From NCBI RefSeq assembly GCF_000262345.1, contig NZ_AJTQ01000165.1, positions 1 through 34,227 on the forward strand: a DNA stretch of 34,227 nt. The letters are read 5' to 3'. The position numbers and the translations under genes are program-made. Below are positions 33,559 to 34,227 of the stretch, piece by piece. Position 1 is the first letter of the stretch; each line of letters opens with the position of its first letter. The notes under the pieces were generated by a model, which ran no database searches, was not told the DNA's origin, and saw nothing but the letters and a program-made list of their open reading frames with translations. This DNA comes from Streptomyces xiaopingdaonensis (lineage in GTDB: Bacteria; Actinomycetota; Actinomycetes; Streptomycetales; Streptomycetaceae).

Positions 33559-34227
33559 ATGTCTGCCAGCTCCCAACCGGCGTTCTCCTACACGGAGATG
33601 CTTCCCGTCGGCGCGGACCCCACCCCGTACCGACTCGTCACGAGCGAGGGCGTGAGCACCTTCGAGGCCGACGGGCGCACCTTCCTCAAGGTGGAGCCGG
33701 AGGCGTTGCAGACGCTCGCGGCCGAGGCGATGCACGACATCTCGCACTACCTGCGCCCTGAGCACCTCGCCCAGCTCCGCAAGATCCTCGACGATCCCGA
33801 GGCGAGCGCCAACGACCGCTTCGTCGCCCTCGACCTGCTGAAGAACGCCAACATCGCGGCGGCCGGCGTCCTGCCCATGTGCCAGGACACCGGCACGGCG
33901 ATCGTCATGGGCAAGCGAGGCCAACACGTCCTCACCTCGGGCGGCGACGAGGAGTCCCTCTCCCGCGGCATCTTCGACGCCTACACGCAGCTCAACCTCC
34001 GCTACTCCCAGATGGCTCCGCTGACCATGTGGGAGGAGAGGAACACGGGAAGCAACCTCCCCGCGCAGATCGAGCTCTACGCGGAGGACGGTGACGCCTA
34101 CAAGTTCCTCTTCATGGCGAAGGGCGGCGGCAGCGCCAACAAGTCCTTCCTCTTCCAGGAGACCAAGGCCGTCCTCAACGAGGGGTCGATGATGAAGTTC
34201 CTGGAGCAGAAGATCCGTTCGCTGGGC
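33559..34227 (+). CDS. class I fumarate hydratase (3' part outside window)
   Basis: The first 223 residues of an iron-sulfur fumarase are present. The N-terminus [19 protein letters not shown] is typical of the homodimeric FumA/FumB type. [10 protein letters not shown] contains Cys108, one of the three 4Fe-4S ligands; the other two lie past the edge. NLPAQIELY and [18 protein letters not shown] are further family blocks. It hydrates fumarate to malate in the TCA cycle. ATG 33559 has GAGAGGA about nine bases before it. Confidence 0.96.
   Translation, partial: MSASSQPAFSYTEMLPVGADPTPYRLVTSEGVSTFEADGRTFLKVEPEALQTLAAEAMHDISHYLRPEHLAQLRKILDDPEASANDRFVALDLLKNANIAAAGVLPMCQDTGTAIVMGKRGQHVLTSGGDEESLSRGIFDAYTQLNLRYSQMAPLTMWEERNTGSNLPAQIELYAEDGDAYKFLFMAKGGGSANKSFLFQETKAVLNEGSMMKFLEQKIRSLG

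Noticed and set aside
1..34227. CRISPR arrays, tRNA or rRNA genes, insertion sequences, integrase or attachment-site repeats
   Set aside because: I looked for regularly spaced repeats, tRNA-like cloverleafs and transposase or integrase motifs and found none I could support.

Overview
This is high-GC actinobacterial DNA, almost certainly from Streptomyces. Third codon positions are strongly G/C-biased, GTG and TTG starts are common, and several genes look leaderless, with a TANNNT -10 box six to seven bases before the start codon. The right half has a wblI / glpX / class I fumarase / xseAB / ispH / ychF order that matches, as I remember it, the conserved core of Streptomyces chromosomes. No rRNA, tRNA, CRISPR array, integrase or intact insertion sequence was seen.

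Left part (1 to about 10.2 kb) is a phage-defence island on the minus strand. A soluble Ser/Thr protein kinase with a helical-repeat-like tail (5325-6926) is followed after 22 bases by a DrmD-type SNF2 helicase (2057-5302). A DrmMI-type N6-adenine DNA methylase (2060 down to the left edge, partial) overlaps the helicase by GTGA. The last two are the signature pair of class 1 DISARM; drmA, drmB and drmC, if present, lie outside the window. Behind a Nudix pseudogene with several frameshifts (7414-7965) is an AIPR-family abortive-infection protein with a restriction-endonuclease-like N-terminus (8037-10223).

Middle part (10.6-19.7 kb) is an accessory amino-sugar locus. It has a ROK sugar kinase, a NanE epimerase, a HutC/DasR-type GntR repressor, and a divergent operon of a DUF4127 protein, a sugar-binding lipoprotein and two ABC permeases. 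The importer ATPase is missing, as is usual in Streptomyces. The 415-base gntR/DUF4127 gap has three TTGG-N6-CCAA-like sites, one inside a predicted promoter. The kinase/epimerase pair points to N-acetylmannosamine, yet no sialic-acid lyase is present, so DUF4127 may be the substrate-processing enzyme. An SDR oxidoreductase and two gene remnants (XRE regulator, ApeA-like N-terminus) follow and mark the edge of the accessory DNA.

Right part (19.98-34.2 kb) is mostly core. In order it holds ychF, a DedA protein with no in-frame stop at the expected place, a PmtA-like methyltransferase, a NarL-type two-component system, a DUF6542 protein, ispH, an APC permease, xseA-xseB, a nitroreductase, a DUF4245 protein, glpX, a WhiB-like regulator (probably wblI), a DUF1707 protein and the start of a class I fumarase. 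Convergent pairs are separated by strong hairpins.
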